A stretch of DNA of 64,000 nucleotides from Megaustenia siamemsis (GCA_032433765.1 JAVIAB010000092.1:64164458-64228457); one strand, 5' to 3'; positions 22,794 to 34,322 are shown, counted from the first letter of the stretch. Notes: a model not told the origin generated them from the sequence alone. Program-made: numbers and translations.

Positions 22794-23126
22794 GTCGGGG
22801 GACTCGGTAGCCTAGTTGGGAAAACCATCCTAATGGGCTACCAACATTCGGACAACCCGTATTCGATTCCCGCTGGAAGCAGTGTGAAATGTACTCGTGG
22901 TTAGGAAAAATAATATCACGTGGTCGGCCTAGCCGCTAGCAGAGATGGGTACCAGGGTATTACTCTGGGAAGGTGAGGAATGCCGCCTCGCATTGTGAGT
23001 TTCGATGCTTGAAGCGACACTATCCAGAAGTCTCCGAACACATCTGGATAGGCGGTTCAGCACATATGGTGAAAACTCGCTTGCTAAGACGCCGGTTCAA
23101 GTCTCGTACTTTACATTTGTCTTTAA
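22794..23126 (+). mobile_element. tRNA-derived SINE, family B
   Basis: Head GGGGGACTCGGTAGCCTAGT with B-box-like GTATTCGATTCCC. The body has GAGATGGGTACCAGGGTATT, CTCTGGGAAGGTGAGGAATG and GAACACATCTGGATAGGCGG. The 3' end carries GGTTCAAGTC, a second B-box-like string, near 23,094. CATCATCC flanks it at 22,786-22,793 and 23,127-23,134 (target-site duplication). A second copy is on the - strand at 55,889-56,206. The GGGTACC...CTGGGAA segment is shared with family A. Confidence 0.88.
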
Positions 23127-23739
23127 CATCATCCATTAGGCAAGAAAAGCAGCACAAACTAGACAGAAATCATGAATATCACAAAAGAAACATCAACATA
23201 ACTATTGTAGGTAGACATTTAAAACAAGTGGAGGAATTTAATTCCATAGGAAGTCTAGTGACAAATGACAATTCATGAGCAGCAGAAATAGATTCAAGAT
23301 GCAACAGAGCTTGTCAAATGTTCGGACAACAGTCACCACTGCCGTCCAACAAGGAATTAACACTAGACGAATAAATGAAACTCTACAACACAATCCTCAT
23401 CCCAACGTTGTGTTACTAGCGCGAGGCCTGAACTCTGAACTCCAGATAGATAATATAAAATACCGAAATGAAATGGGTTAGACGCATGATAGTAAGTAGC
23501 TTGAGAGATAAGATCAGAAATGAGGAACTGAGAAAGAAAAAAAACTAGGAGTAATTCCGCCATTGTGTACATAAAGAAACAACAGATACAAACAAATGTC
23601 TTGTCACGCGATAAGAAAGAAAGACCAAAACACAACACAGCGAGCCTTCAATAAACGTTGCGAGAACGCTAGAATCAAGGGTCGACCACGAAAATTGTAA
23701 ACTGACGGGACGTTGGTAACATTAGGAAGCATAACAGTA

Positions 23740-24338
23740 TTGGTTATGGAAGGCCTCGGTATCACTGCAAACGAATTAAAATCCATAATTGCTCAACCGC
23801 CCGTGCCAGTGGAATCATCCGAATTACTAACACATCTCCCAAACAAAGAAAGGTAACTGTAGTCCCCATCGTAGCAGTCTCAGCACACGCCAAAAGACAT
23901 AAGGCGAAACCGCGCAGAAAGTGAACACAGCCAACTGTTCCCTGTCATACGATATCATCATTCATCGTAAACAAGCGGGATATCGAAACAGGATCAAAAC
24001 GGATGAGACACACAGCTCACGGTGTGCACAGAGCACTTAACTCAGTAGCTCCTGCAACAAGCCGGAAGAAACTTAACTAACAGTAAATTACTCTGTGACA
24101 GCAAATTCACTGTGGAAATCGACAAGTGGAAACAGTAATTTTATTACCCTTCTTAAACAGCCGGGCATAAACATGGGATATTGGCCCATTATTTGGCTCT
24201 CAACAACTGTCGTTAAAAGCTCGTATGAGCTCTCCAGTGGTCTATAACCAACGGGATTTTCTCATTACATGGGAGTAAACCTCAAGTTTAAATCAAACGT
24301 GGAATCAAGAGATTTGAGTACTTTCACGATTGTTTTAT
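23740..24338 (+). mobile_element. 599-bp insertion of unknown class inside a LINE
   Basis: Its limits are set by the interrupted LINE frame. AGTA occurs at 23,736-23,739 and again at 24,339-24,342. The left part (about 23,765-23,840) encodes A-N-E-L-K-S-I-I-A-Q followed by P-V-P-V-E-S. The same string is in the spacer of the fold-back element at 62,189-62,278, which has hammerhead-like arms. The right part is the 276-bp repeat also found at 22,070. A non-autonomous or truncated Penelope-like element is the best guess. No terminal inverted repeats are visible. Confidence 0.6.
24063..24338 (+). repeat. 276-bp dispersed repeat, copy 2
   Basis: Right end of the 599-bp insertion and near-identical partner of 22,070-22,345, about 2 kb downstream in the same orientation. 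Confidence 0.85.
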
Positions 24339-24464
24339 AGTAGAAGCCAACATAAGAGAAAAAGATCGCTATCTATATATCTCCCCTCTACGCTGAAAGA
24401 CAAATGAGGAAGGAGAGAAGGAGAATTCCTATACGGGCTCAATGTGACCGTCGTCTCCAAGTGA

Positions 24465-25475
24465 TCTAGATAATCAATCTTACCTACCTTGAGACCACGT
24501 AATCAATTACCTTCTGATTGTGGAACTACACTGATAATACATTGGAAGTACATAGAAACGCAACTATTTGATCGGAGTAACTTGCAAAGTAATGACTTTA
24601 ATTAATCAAACGTGTTGATCACTTTATTGAAGCATCTTGGAACTCAGAGGTTTAACAAATCATTTCCAAAAGTGACTTTATCAAAGTACCTTCCAACTGT
24701 ATAACATTCTATGAAACGATTCGCTGCCTGCCACTTTGATACATCTTATTTTCTTTTCCTCATTATTGTGACTCGAATTCTGGCCATTTATTCGGTCCGT
24801 ATCACTTGAAAAGAGCGTTTGAAATAATGCTGTCTGGCAATTCATCGGAGATATTTCACTTCCTGCTAATGATTTATTTGTCTGGTTTGTTTACATTTTC
24901 TCACGTACCCTCTAACGATGCTTTGATTATTATAAAAATAACAAGAATTATATAATTATTTCTTAATAAACGTATCACAAAGAAAATAAATGCTTCGGTC
25001 ATAAAGAGTTTATCAAGAGCAGGGCATACAAAAACAACGACTGAACAAGATATAATAAAGAATATTTTCAATGAACAAGTAACAATTGTTTAATGAAATA
25101 AAAACACGTATAACATAAAACATTTAAATAACTTGTAATCAAAGTTATCTTGGAATGACACTCAAAGAAAATAAAAATAAAATGAAACTCAGCAATGAAA
25201 CTCGAAGACGGTTTTAATGTTTCGATAGAAAGTGTCTCATTACTTTTAATCTATTGCACAAACTTCTCCATTTGTTTCTATAAAAAACACTTAAAATGAA
25301 TGTTCTTAATCAACTTCTTGTTACCTCTTAATAAAAAGACAATCATAAACTTTCTTGTCAAATCAAAAGTCATCACTACTGGTGTTACCAAAAGAATATG
25401 CAATTTAAATAATATTCGGTTGTTTTTGAAAATGCATTTAAAAGCACACATAAGGACAGGTTGCGAAAGATATCC
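24465..25475. other. AT-rich unique sequence, nothing recognised
   Basis: No coding signal or dispersed repeat that I can identify. Confidence 0.5.
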
Positions 25476-25479
25476 TCTC

Positions 25480-25811
25480 TCTCATTCTTCCTCTCTCTTA
25501 TCAAACCGTTGGGATACACAATATCTGCTACCGTCTATCTGCATCTCTCTCTCTTTCTGTCTGCCTTTCGTAGCTCTGCCGTCTCTTTATTTCTCTCTTT
25601 CTCTCGCTCTTTGTCTTTTCCAGCTGGCTGTCTATCTTCATCTCCCTCTGTCTTTTGCAACTATGTTATCTATCGTTCCATCCCTCTCTGTGCCTTTTGC
25701 AGCTGTGCCGTTATTCTCCACACTTCGTTGTCTGTAACAACGGTTCCGCTTATAAATCTCTCTCTCTCTCTCTTTTCGTATCTTTGTCGTCACTTTCCTC
25801 TCTCTCTCTCT

Positions 25812-25856
<45 letters not shown>

Positions 25857-25865
25857 TGTCTTTCA
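25480..25865. repeat. Pyrimidine-rich tract with (CT)n microsatellite
   Basis: Imperfect CT-rich sequence with two loose ~100-bp repeats containing CTTTTGCA(A/G)CT. It passes into nearly pure (CT)n at 25,797-25,852. Overlapping open frames of 140-145 codons are a by-product of stop-poor CT sequence. Confidence 0.85.
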
Positions 25866-25869
25866 CAGC

Positions 25870-26330
25870 TGCATAAGAGTCGATGAAGTCAGAACATGTC
25901 TTCATCTAGCTTTTAGTTCCCTCTGATAGGATAGTTTCCTGAACAAAACCATCTCAAATTGTTCTGTATGGTGCCGTTCTAGCAAGATTGCTCCTTGATT
26001 TCCCCATCTACTTATTTCTATTTCTACCTGTCTTCTCCAAGTATAAATTGGCCTTACTATCTTCTCCTATTTAACTCGTCCATGTCTGAGAAGTTGTCGC
26101 GGCTTGTTCTTTACAATATGGGTTAGCAATCTCCATGACAAACGATCATTAGTCACCTCTAACATATGTGCCAGGGAATATCGCCCATGTTTGTTAATCC
26201 CCTCTACACACCCTCCCGAGAGTCATAATTTCATGTTGTTTTCCTGTCTCTTCCTTTCTCTGTATGAACAAGCTTTCCCCAGTTCTTTGCTAAGTTGCTT
26301 TTTCAAGTCCTAGTAAATGAAAAATATCTT
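25870..26330. other. Unique sequence, nothing recognised
   Basis: No recognisable coding or RNA signal. Confidence 0.4.
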
Positions 26331-26334
26331 ATGC

Positions 26335-26800
26335 AACAAATCTATGTCAATAGAAATGCGAAAGCGAGTTCATCGGTGGCATGTAGAACCAATTCTGACA
26401 TATGGAAGCGAATCATGGACAGTAGACAAACAATGAAAGACGATTAGAGGCCACAGAGATGGGATTTTTCAGAAGAATGTTGAAAGTTCCCTGGACAGCT
26501 AAAAAGACCAATGAGGAAGTTCTCAAAGAGGCCGACACAAAAAGGCAGCTCCTAAAAAACATCAACAAGAAACCATCAACATTTTTCGGGCACATCATGA
26601 GAAGAGGAAAGTTGGAATACTTGGTTACAACTGGCAAAATAAAATAAAGAGAGATCGCGGACGACAAAGAGAGAAATACTGGATAGCTTGTGTCATGGCA
26701 TGGAAAACAGTCAACAACAGAACTGATATGATGCACTGTAGATAGAAGATTGTGGAAGGACATGATCGCCTACGCCAACCGGTATGGCACATGATGATGA
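26335..26800 (+). mobile_element. LINE C-terminal relic
   Basis: Starts around the 'VEPILTYGSESWT' region (translation of about 26,370-26,420). It continues R-M-L-K-V-P-W-T-A-K-K-T-N-E-E-V-L, K-R-Q-L-L-K-N-I and F-F-G-H-I-M-R-R-G-K-L-E-Y-L-V-T-T-G-K, and ends with GATCGCCTACGCCAACCGGT and an ATGATGATGAG tail. Same family as 12,020-14,175 and 11,085-11,235. 5'-truncated and frameshifted. Confidence 0.82.
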
Positions 26801-26804
26801 GTAA

Positions 26805-29365
26805 GAGGAATACAATGTCTGTGTGTGTGGGAAGGGGGAGGGGAGAGGGCAGGAGGTCAACTCAGCATACACTTCTTCACAAAAGTAAATAAATTGTTAT
26901 ATTACTCAATTTCTCGCGTCATTGCATTGCTACTACCATTTGAAATATAATCTTAAAATAAAACAATACCATCCGAGTAATTAGTTGTATATGTTATAGG
27001 AAGTAAGAAAATATAAATTCTTCAATTCGGAGAGTTCAATAAATATCAATACAAACGCACGGCATATCTCACATTTCAAGCACTGTCAAACATTTCGGGC
27101 TTCTAACATCTCACAATACAACAAGAGTCACCACATTATACAGATACAGGGACAGAGTAAAATATTTGAGACATTCAATATCTCACATCCCCTAAACTTG
27201 AATGTGCTGAATCTCATGATCTTAGCAGCTGTGGACAAACAAAAATCCTTGGGTCACACACTTTATGGTTCTAAATTACATATCAGGGCCTTAATATCAG
27301 AGAATCACAACTTCTTATGACTCTTTCAATCCAGGATGCCTACACTCTAAGATACAACAACTCAAAAATCAAATACATTCAAAATTACATTTTCTGGCTC
27401 CACTATTTCTGTGCTCCAATATTTCTGGGCCAAAACATTTAAGTTCCCAAACGGCATCAATATTGGAGGGCTTCTGGGACACTTCCAGTCTGTCTGCGAG
27501 GCAGTTATGCAATTGACTAGACTGCCATCTTATAAACACAACATTTCTAATAACTCATCCTTCTCAGGGGATCGCATGCACAAGTGCGAACCGGTCACTG
27601 GATCTCCAAGGGAATGTTTGGAGCAGGTGGCAAATGTACAACAGCGACGACTCCTCTAGCCAGTGGGTGCTTCATAAATACTTGACAACTGCAACAATAA
27701 ATGATTGAATTGTTCGACTGACTACCCTCAACAGAATATCATTGAAGTGCCCAAGCTCTTGGGAACGGCATCCATTTGACTATGTAATTACCAGCAAGAG
27801 GCAGATAGGACATTATGGAAACCCAGAGTGTACAAGTTGTCGATAGCAGGACTGACCACAGGCTGATAGGGTCGTCCCTTAATCGAGGAATCTGGAGGAG
27901 TTGTCTGTTAATAGATAAAGATAGCAGTTCTTCGATCTGAAAGTCTCAGTCTACGAACCTCACTTTCCTGCCTTCTCCAACAAAATTCCCGGCACGTAAA
28001 TGACCTCTACATGTCTGATGAAGAAAACGTTGATGCAGCCTCTTTTCGAACTGAAATGAGTTTTTACAGTCGATATTTAATAAGCGGAACATTTGTGGAT
28101 ATCAAAACAATTCCAACTTGTCAGGTTTTAGTATAACTGGAAAGGCTGATTAAGAAATTGATAGAAAATTCCGTTCAGAGTAAATAGTCGGTTAATGCGA
28201 GATGTTTTGATCATGAAAAAGCCTCAGTGTCATTTCGATTGCGTTTATGTAAATAGTGAAACCAGGTGATCTGTTTACGATCTAAACAGTAAAATCAATC
28301 GACCGATTTATTCTTTAAAAAGTAAAATACAGTGATCGATACACTACTGAAAATGAAATAGTAAAGTCACACGATCGGTTTATCGTTTCAATAAAACAGC
28401 AGAATGATGGAATTATTATTTAATAGTAAAAAACTAACAACTGGGAAAAATACATATAAATAAAATAAAAAGGGATAAAACTATGTGTTTGTATGTGTGT
28501 GTGTGTGTGTGTTTCTACAAATTATCGCTGTAGAAATATACTCATTAAATAAAAAATAAAGAGAAAATAGGCAAAAATGCTCAACTTGTAAAAGGGCTTT
28601 GTGTGAGCCAATAGATTTCGTCTTTATTTATAAAAAGAAAACAAGAAAACTCAGCGGCTAGCTTAAGTGCATTGATATCAATTTTGTCAATGAGAAACAG
28701 GCAGGCGTGAGGTGCGGGAGACGTTTACACCTAAACAAATGCAATAAACATTGTGGGATTGTTGCGCGATCACAACTGGTAGAGTTACTGTATGTTTCAA
28801 GCTTTTTCATGTGAGAACAAACCGCTAATTTCCTGAAGGAGTCTAATGCGAGTAGTAAGTCCGTTCAGGAGAAAAGTAATCAAACGACCATGGATAACAG
28901 TTGCTCTGTACTCGTGGGTAAATAATCTCTTCTCAGTGTTAATAAAAACATTGTCATTGAGGCATAACGAAAATGTCGAGGTAGTTTTGGTGCATTTAGT
29001 GTCCTGCACTGTAGCTATAGTGTTTTTCTCTCCAACATAGTTGAAGTGGAAGGTTTTTGTTTTCAACCATGTAATAATTCACGAACACAGTTCCATTCCT
29101 ATTCTCTCAAGCGTAAAACCTTAAACAGCTCAACTTACTCTCCTGTGTTTCAGTTCCAGCATACAACATTGGGGGCATTCCAATGGGTAACGAAAGTATT
29201 CTAATAGCAGAACATACTCCATTGTGCTATACTTTATCATCTTTGAATGGAAAAAAATATGTGAACGATAATTGAGAAAAAACAGATGTGGGAAAAATGG
29301 GTTTTTACAAATATTTCTAGAATTGAAAAGCACATCAATACTGGTGAAGAAAGGAAGTATCCCAG
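26805..29365. other. Long unique AT-rich stretch, nothing recognised
   Basis: Contains a G-rich patch at about 26,818-26,855 and a (GT)n tract at about 28,490-28,512. Open frames at 27,411-27,659 (+), 28,797-29,066 (-) and 29,130-29,408 (-) have no recognisable domain. An exon of a host gene could be hidden here but I cannot support one. Confidence 0.4.
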
Positions 29366-29382
29366 TGATAACATCAGAGATA

Positions 29383-29637
29383 AAAAAGTAAAGTAAAGAG
29401 CCTTTCACGCCAAGTGGCGTATCGGGAATATGGTGTTAGTGAACATACATTTACAGACCTTCGGCACATGATTTTTGGGGTGATGTGGTCGGTATTACGT
29501 TCGCGCCGCTTTACTTTCCCAGAAAAAAATCCGGTACCCATTTAAGGCTGGGTAAACCTGGAAGCAGTCTATCAGGATATAAAATCCAACCTATTGTCCT
29601 TTGTAATCCAGTTCATAAACCACTGAACTATCGCGGC
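29383..29637 (-). mobile_element. SINE family A
   Basis: Full-length in reverse orientation, with a diverged head between about 29,545 and 29,637. TAACATCAGAGATA flanks it at 29,369-29,382 and 29,638-29,651, a perfect 14-bp target-site duplication. The 3' stem-loop ACGCCACTTGGCGT is intact. Confidence 0.92.
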
Positions 29638-29963
29638 TAACATCAGAGATAGTTTAATATAAAATATTGTTGAGAAAAGTTCAACACTGGACACCATCTT
29701 TGGATTAATAAAACAGAAATTGTGGGTAACGTTGGTTCATCTTTTGTTCTGGTGAGAATATTCGCTTCCTGCTGAAGTATTATTTGTTAAAAATGGATGC
29801 TGAAGACTGAAGAAACATTAGCGAGCCGGTAGAAGTTTTGGTAAAAATAAAGAAATGTAGAATTTGTAAGGAGCGTAAACAATATAATGAAAGTGTAACT
29901 ATCTGAACGTGTTCTAGTAAATACATTTATTAAAGTTATGTTGGTTCTAACAAATGTAATTAA

Positions 29964-30231
29964 AATGTAAAAAAAAAAGTAAATAGTCCCGTCACGCCAA
30001 GTGGCATATAGGAAATATGGTTTTAGTGACCATAAATTTTACAGACTTTCGGCACATGATTTTTGGGGTAATGTGGTCGGTATTACGTCCTTGCCGCGTT
30101 ACCTTCCAAGAAAAAAAATCCGGTACCCATTAAAGGCTGGGTGAACCTGGAAGCCGTCGGTTGGGATCGAACCCTTCCTCTTGTCCTTTGTAGTCCAGTT
30201 CACTAACCACTGAGCTATCGCGGCTCCCTAA
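29964..30231 (-). mobile_element. SINE family A
   Basis: Complete in reverse orientation, from the GCGATAGCTCAGTGG-type head to the stem-loop (GCCACTTGGCGT) and an A-rich tail. GTAATTAA at 29,956-29,963 and 30,232-30,239 is the likely duplication. Confidence 0.88.
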
Positions 30232-30409
30232 GTAATTAATTACAGGTTGGTAAATGTTTAAATTTAGCGCCAAAAACGTAAACCATTCCCTCAGCATATC
30301 ACTGTCACAGGGAAAGTACTAGACCACAACATATGAGAAGAGTTGATAAGTGGCATATTTTTACTGCCGCCACTTTTGTGTTCACTATAAACAATTTTCA
30401 ATAAACTGA

Positions 30410-30790
30410 CATAACGGAATTTAGATTTCTAAGAGTGTCTATTACTTCAGTAGTAACATTTGGCTGTAAATCATGGACTACTGGGAGATGAATTTAAAAA
30501 ATCCATCAAGGTCTTTCTGTGTAAGTGAAGTACAGAAGAAACATTAGAATATCATAGCAGAGAAAAAACAAACATGCCCATTGTACAAGATCGTTATTAC
30601 ATCTCAGAAGATTATTTATGAAGGAACATATAAGGAGACTATTTGTAGACTATGAAAGGAAATGATGGCGCGGAAAGAAAATATTATGGGGCGTAAGGTA
30701 CCAGACAGACGAGAAAAAGGAAGACGAAAAGGAATGTGGGTGCAAAATGTAACAAATGAACTCTGCATGACTGCGGTAAACGCTGGAACG
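30410..30790 (+). mobile_element. LINE C-terminal relic that grades into a minisatellite
   Basis: Reads V-V-T-F-G-C-K-S-W-T-T (about 30,450), then A-R-K-E-N-I-M, G-R-K-V-P-D-R-R-E-K-G-R-R-K-G-M-W (about 30,680-30,745) and N-E-L-C-M-T-A-V-N-A-G-T-S-V-R. This is the C-terminal 'GKxPGRRxRGRPRxxWxDDIxELxGMTAVxAGxxARDRxxW' pattern of a non-LTR family different from the others here. The last motif is the founding unit of the adjoining 40-bp array. Confidence 0.78.
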
Positions 30791-31412
30791 TCAGTGAGAA
30801 CTGGACATGACTGCAGCAAACGCTGGAACATCACTGAGAACTGGGCATGACTGCAGCAAACACTGGAACGTCACTGAGAACTGGACGTGACTGCAGCAAA
30901 CACTGGAACGTCACTGAGAACTGGGCATGACTGCAGCAAACACTGGAACGTCACTGAGAACTGTGTATAACTGCAGCAAACACTGGAACGTCACTGAGAA
31001 CTGGACATGACTGCAGCAAACACTAGAAAGTCAGTGAGAACTGGACATGATTGCAGCAAACGCTGGAATGTCACTGAGAACTGGGCATGACTGCAACAAA
31101 CACTGGAACGTCACTGAGAACTGGACATGACTGCAGCAAACACTGGAACGTCACTGAGAACTGGGCATGACTGCAGCAAACACTGGAACGTCAGTGAGAA
31201 CTGGACATGATTGCAGCAAACGCTGGAATGTCACTGAGAACTGGGCATGACTGCAACAAACACTGGAACGTCACTGAGAACCGGACATGACTGCAGTAAA
31301 CGCTGGAACGTCAGTGAGAACTGGGCATGACTGCAGCAAACACTGGAACGTCAGTGAGAACTGAGAATAAACGCCTGCCCGTTACTAAGAACTGGGCATG
31401 ACTGCAGCAAAT
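30762..31412. repeat. 40-bp minisatellite derived from LINE coding sequence
   Basis: About 16 copies of ATGACTGCAGCAAACACTGG plus AACGTCACTGAGAACTGGGC. The first unit is the LINE's own M-T-A-V-N-A-G-T-S-V-R codons, in place and in continuity with the rest of the relic. Later units differ at recurring positions (GTCAGTG/GTCACTG, GGACATG/GGGCATG). Confidence 0.92.
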
Positions 31413-31414
31413 TC

Positions 31415-31735
31415 TAAACAGAGACAACCAAGGGTAGCTGCCACATGATAATGTCAATCAATTGCGCATTTTCAAGAAGTTAACCTCATCTCCCAATCGT
31501 TTCAGTCCGCCACATACAAAGTCATAAACTTGCTGTCTCTTTCTTTGTATATATTTATATCATCCTGTTTTCACGGCTGCCTAGTTCTTGTCAGTCGCCA
31601 GATCCTTGTCATCATGTTATATCCATCAGCCCCAGATTGCACAGTTGTCCTGTTCCTTTCTGTAGTTATGGTCTGCCAGTCGTCCCATTCTTTAGGTTCA
31701 CTCAATCATTCTGTAATCTTGTCAACTAGTTCCAC
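31415..31735. other. Unique sequence, nothing recognised
   Basis: T-rich linker between two arrays with no recognisable gene. Confidence 0.4.
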
Positions 31736-31739
31736 CCTG

Positions 31740-32450
31740 TGACCCATTTTCATTCGTTCTGTCAATTCTTGTCTGTTATTTCCTCTCTGTAGCCCATCTT
31801 CTTGTTGTGGTCCTGTCAACTGTTTTCCGCTAGTTACTCTCTGTGACCCATGTGCACCCAGCCATTCTGTCAACTCTTGTTCGCTAATTCCTCTCTGTGA
31901 CCCACGTTCATTATGTCATCCTGTCAACTCTTCTCCGCTAGTTTCCCTCTGTGACCCATGTTCACTCAGTCATCCTGTCAACTCTTGTCCGCCAGTTTCC
32001 CTCTGTGACCCTTGTTCACTCAGTCATCCTGTCAACTCTTGTCCGACAGTTTCCCTCTGTGACCCATGCTCACTCAGCCAACCTGTCAACTCTTCTCCGC
32101 TAGTTTCCCTCTGTGACCCATGTTCACTCAGTCATCCTGTCAACTCTGGTCCGCTAGTTTCCCTCTATGAATCATGTTCACTCAGTCAACCTGTCAACTC
32201 TTGTCCGCCAGTTTCCCTCTGTGACTCTTGTTCACTCAGTCATCCTGTCAACTCTTGTCCGACAGTTTCCCTCTGTGACCCTTGTTCACTCAGTCATCCT
32301 CTGAACTCTTGTCCGCCAGTTTCTCTCTGTGACCCATGCTCACTCAGTCAACCTGTCAACTCTTGTCCGTCAGTTTCTCTCTGTGACCCATGCTCACTCA
32401 GCCAACCTGTCAACTCTTGTCCACCAGATCCTCTCTAAGGTCCGTGTTCA
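31740..32450. repeat. 54-bp minisatellite array
   Basis: About 13 units of TCCGCCAGTTTCCCTCTGTG, ACCCATGTTCACTCAGTCAT, CCTGTCAACTCTTG, degenerate at the left. The 6.34-kb tandem duplication begins inside this array at 32,105. Confidence 0.9.
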
Positions 32451-33495
32451 CTTAGTCGTCCTTCCACTATGGTTTGAAGTTACCTTTCCGTGGCCCATGC
32501 TTTCTTAGCTGTATCATCAATTTGTGATTGCTAGTTCCTCTCTGTGGACCTTGTTTTCTTTGTTGTCCAATCAACTCAGTCACTGAGTGAACTAAATGGC
32601 GTGAATATTAATCAGTCGATTCGTCCCAGAACATTCACGGACCCCCTTCATGCACTGCAGGAAACATGAAAATCGTTACATATTTCTAGCATTTCATTAC
32701 TGCTTACAAAAAAACAAACCGATCTACAATATTGATTTATGAAAGCAATATCAAAGCAGGTCTGCCTGTATTATTATTTCCGTAAAACCACAAGTGACTG
32801 GAATGATCAATCCATAAAGCCCGTTCTTTTTTCAACATTTGCAACGAACCCGCTCTAAAACACAATATAGAGACTAAATGCATCAATGGGACCAGTTTCG
32901 ATCGAACAAGGCTGTAGAATTACGTTAAATCAGCGATTCTCATTTAAATCACCATTACAAAATACCCAAGTACAAAAGAGTCATGTTGCCACTTACACTA
33001 AGATGTAAAACGTGAATAAACTGAATCCAGAATGAATGGAACAATATTGGATAAGCAAATTTGAATAAGGAAATAAGATTAGAGTTGCATGTATCAGTTG
33101 AAGGTTACAGGGTAATCTCGTTTCTATTCATTCAGTGAAAACATTAAACACTGTTATTGATTTGCAGTACAATAATAGCTAAAGTGTGAAAAAATATAAA
33201 TTAATCAAAGGATGCATTAGAGCGGGCCACGGCGACCCAGACGATGTCAATTATAACACCCCCTCCCCTGTCTTTGAGCACCGGTTTTTATAGGGGGCAG
33301 ATAATGTCCTGGGACGAGCAGCGTTGTATCTTGGGATACGGTTGGCGGGGGAGAATGGATGTCATTGGGTAACCTCATGGTTGAGATTTGTTAGCTTATA
33401 AATAGTTGTTTATTACCAAATAGATTCGTATATGAGAAGCAGCAATATGAACATTTGTGTATACTGTAATGCGCAAAGAGGGTTGTGTTACTGCT
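32450..33495. other. Unique part of the duplicated segment, nothing recognised
   Basis: Contains a short GC-rich patch (about 33,218-33,365) with GAGCGGGCCACGGCGACCCA. No coding frame is recognisable. The copy at 38,790-39,840 is nearly identical. Confidence 0.4.
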
Positions 33496-33503
33496 GAGCT
33501 AAA

Positions 33504-33765
33504 AATAAGAAGCAAAGAACCCCGTCACGCCAAATGGTATATAGGGAATATCGTGTTAGTGACCATCATTTTTTAGACCTTGGGCACATGATTTTTGGTT
33601 TGGGGTAAAGTGGTCGGTATTACGTCCGTGCCGCTTCTCTTTCCAGAAAAGATCCGGTACCTATTTAAGGCTGGGTGAACCTTGAAGCCGTCGATTAGGA
33701 TCGGATCCGACCTCTTGTCCATTGTAGTCCAGTTCACTAACCACTGACCTGTCGCGGCTCCTCTA
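33504..33765 (-). mobile_element. SINE family A, diverged
   Basis: Reverse orientation. The core is widened by GGTTTGGGG at 33,597, the head reads GCGACAGGTCAGTGG, and the stem-loop is changed to ACCATTTGGCGT. AGCTAAA at 33,497-33,503 and 33,766-33,772 is the likely target-site duplication. Older than the neighbouring composite SINE. Duplicate at 39,848-40,112. Confidence 0.85.
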
Positions 33766-33942
33766 AGCTAAATATGTTGATATGTAATTAAATATAAATT
33801 TCTGGCCCAAATTTACACTCCACTTGAGTGAGCATAAACTATCAAATGTAAAATAAAATAATTAGCAGAGAGTAAGGTCTCTTGATAATAGAGCAGACGA
33901 CAATTTCTAATGGTGATAGCATAACATGAATATGAAGTCAAG

Positions 33943-34310
33943 TAAAAGTAAAAAGTAAAGTACCCCCGTCACGCCAAGTGGCGTATAGGGAAATATGGTG
34001 TTAGTGACCCTATATTTTACAGACCTTCAGCACATGATTTTTGGGGTAATGTGGTCGGTATTACGCCCGTGCTGCTTTACTTTCCCAGAAAAAATCCGGT
34101 ACCCATTTAAGGCTGGGTGAACCCGGAGCCGTCGGTTGGGATCGAACCCTACCCTTTGTCCGTAGTAGTCCAGTTCACTAACCACTGAGCTATCGCGGCT
34201 CCCACTAATTTTTAGGGAATTAGTAAAACCCAGGTGTCCTCGCCAGGGAACGAACCCCGGCTGTTGCCGTGGTAAGCCAACCGCCTATCGATTGCGCTAA
34301 CCGGACACCC
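33943..34310 (-). mobile_element. Two-headed (composite) SINE
   Basis: Same architecture as 8,719-9,079. On the - strand, 34,310-34,230 is the first tRNA-like head (GGTGTCC/GGACACC arms, TTACCAC loop). The linker TTTTACTAATTCCCTAAAAA joins it to the family A head (GAGCCGCGATAGCTCAGTGG), body and stem-loop. A perfect 12-bp duplication TATGAAGTCAAG lies at 33,931-33,942 and 34,311-34,322, different from the duplication at the first locus. This is therefore an independent insertion of the same two-headed unit. Duplicate at 40,290-40,658. Confidence 0.93.
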
Positions 34311-34322
34311 TATGAAGTCAAG

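Larger units (their letters stand above)
22690..24460 (+). mobile_element. LINE relic, interrupted by a SINE and a 599-bp insertion
   Basis: RT motif C survives as E-F-L-F-P-D-D-Q-A-L-I, with the aspartate pair at 22,724-22,729 and proline where alanine is usual. After the SINE (22,794-23,126) it resumes with V-G-R-H-L-K-Q-V-E-E-F, S-L-V-T-N-D-N-S, S-R-C-N-R-A-C-Q and N-K-E-L-T-L-D, then R-I-K-G-R-P-R-K and T-D-G-T-L-V-T-L-G. The frame breaks at 23,739 and continues at 24,343 with E-A-N-I-R-E-K-D-R, matching A-E-A-N-R-R-A-K-D-R-K in the sister copy at 17,122-18,035. Stops throughout. Confidence 0.82.

Noticed and set aside
22070..24338. 276-bp direct repeats as LTRs of a retrotransposon
   Set aside because: No TG...CA ends, no primer-binding site, no flanking target duplication around the pair, and the DNA between them is a LINE interrupted by a SINE.
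25300..25886. Overlapping 140-145-codon open frames
   Set aside because: Low-complexity pyrimidine-rich DNA with (CT)n; the predicted peptides are S/L-rich and lack any domain.
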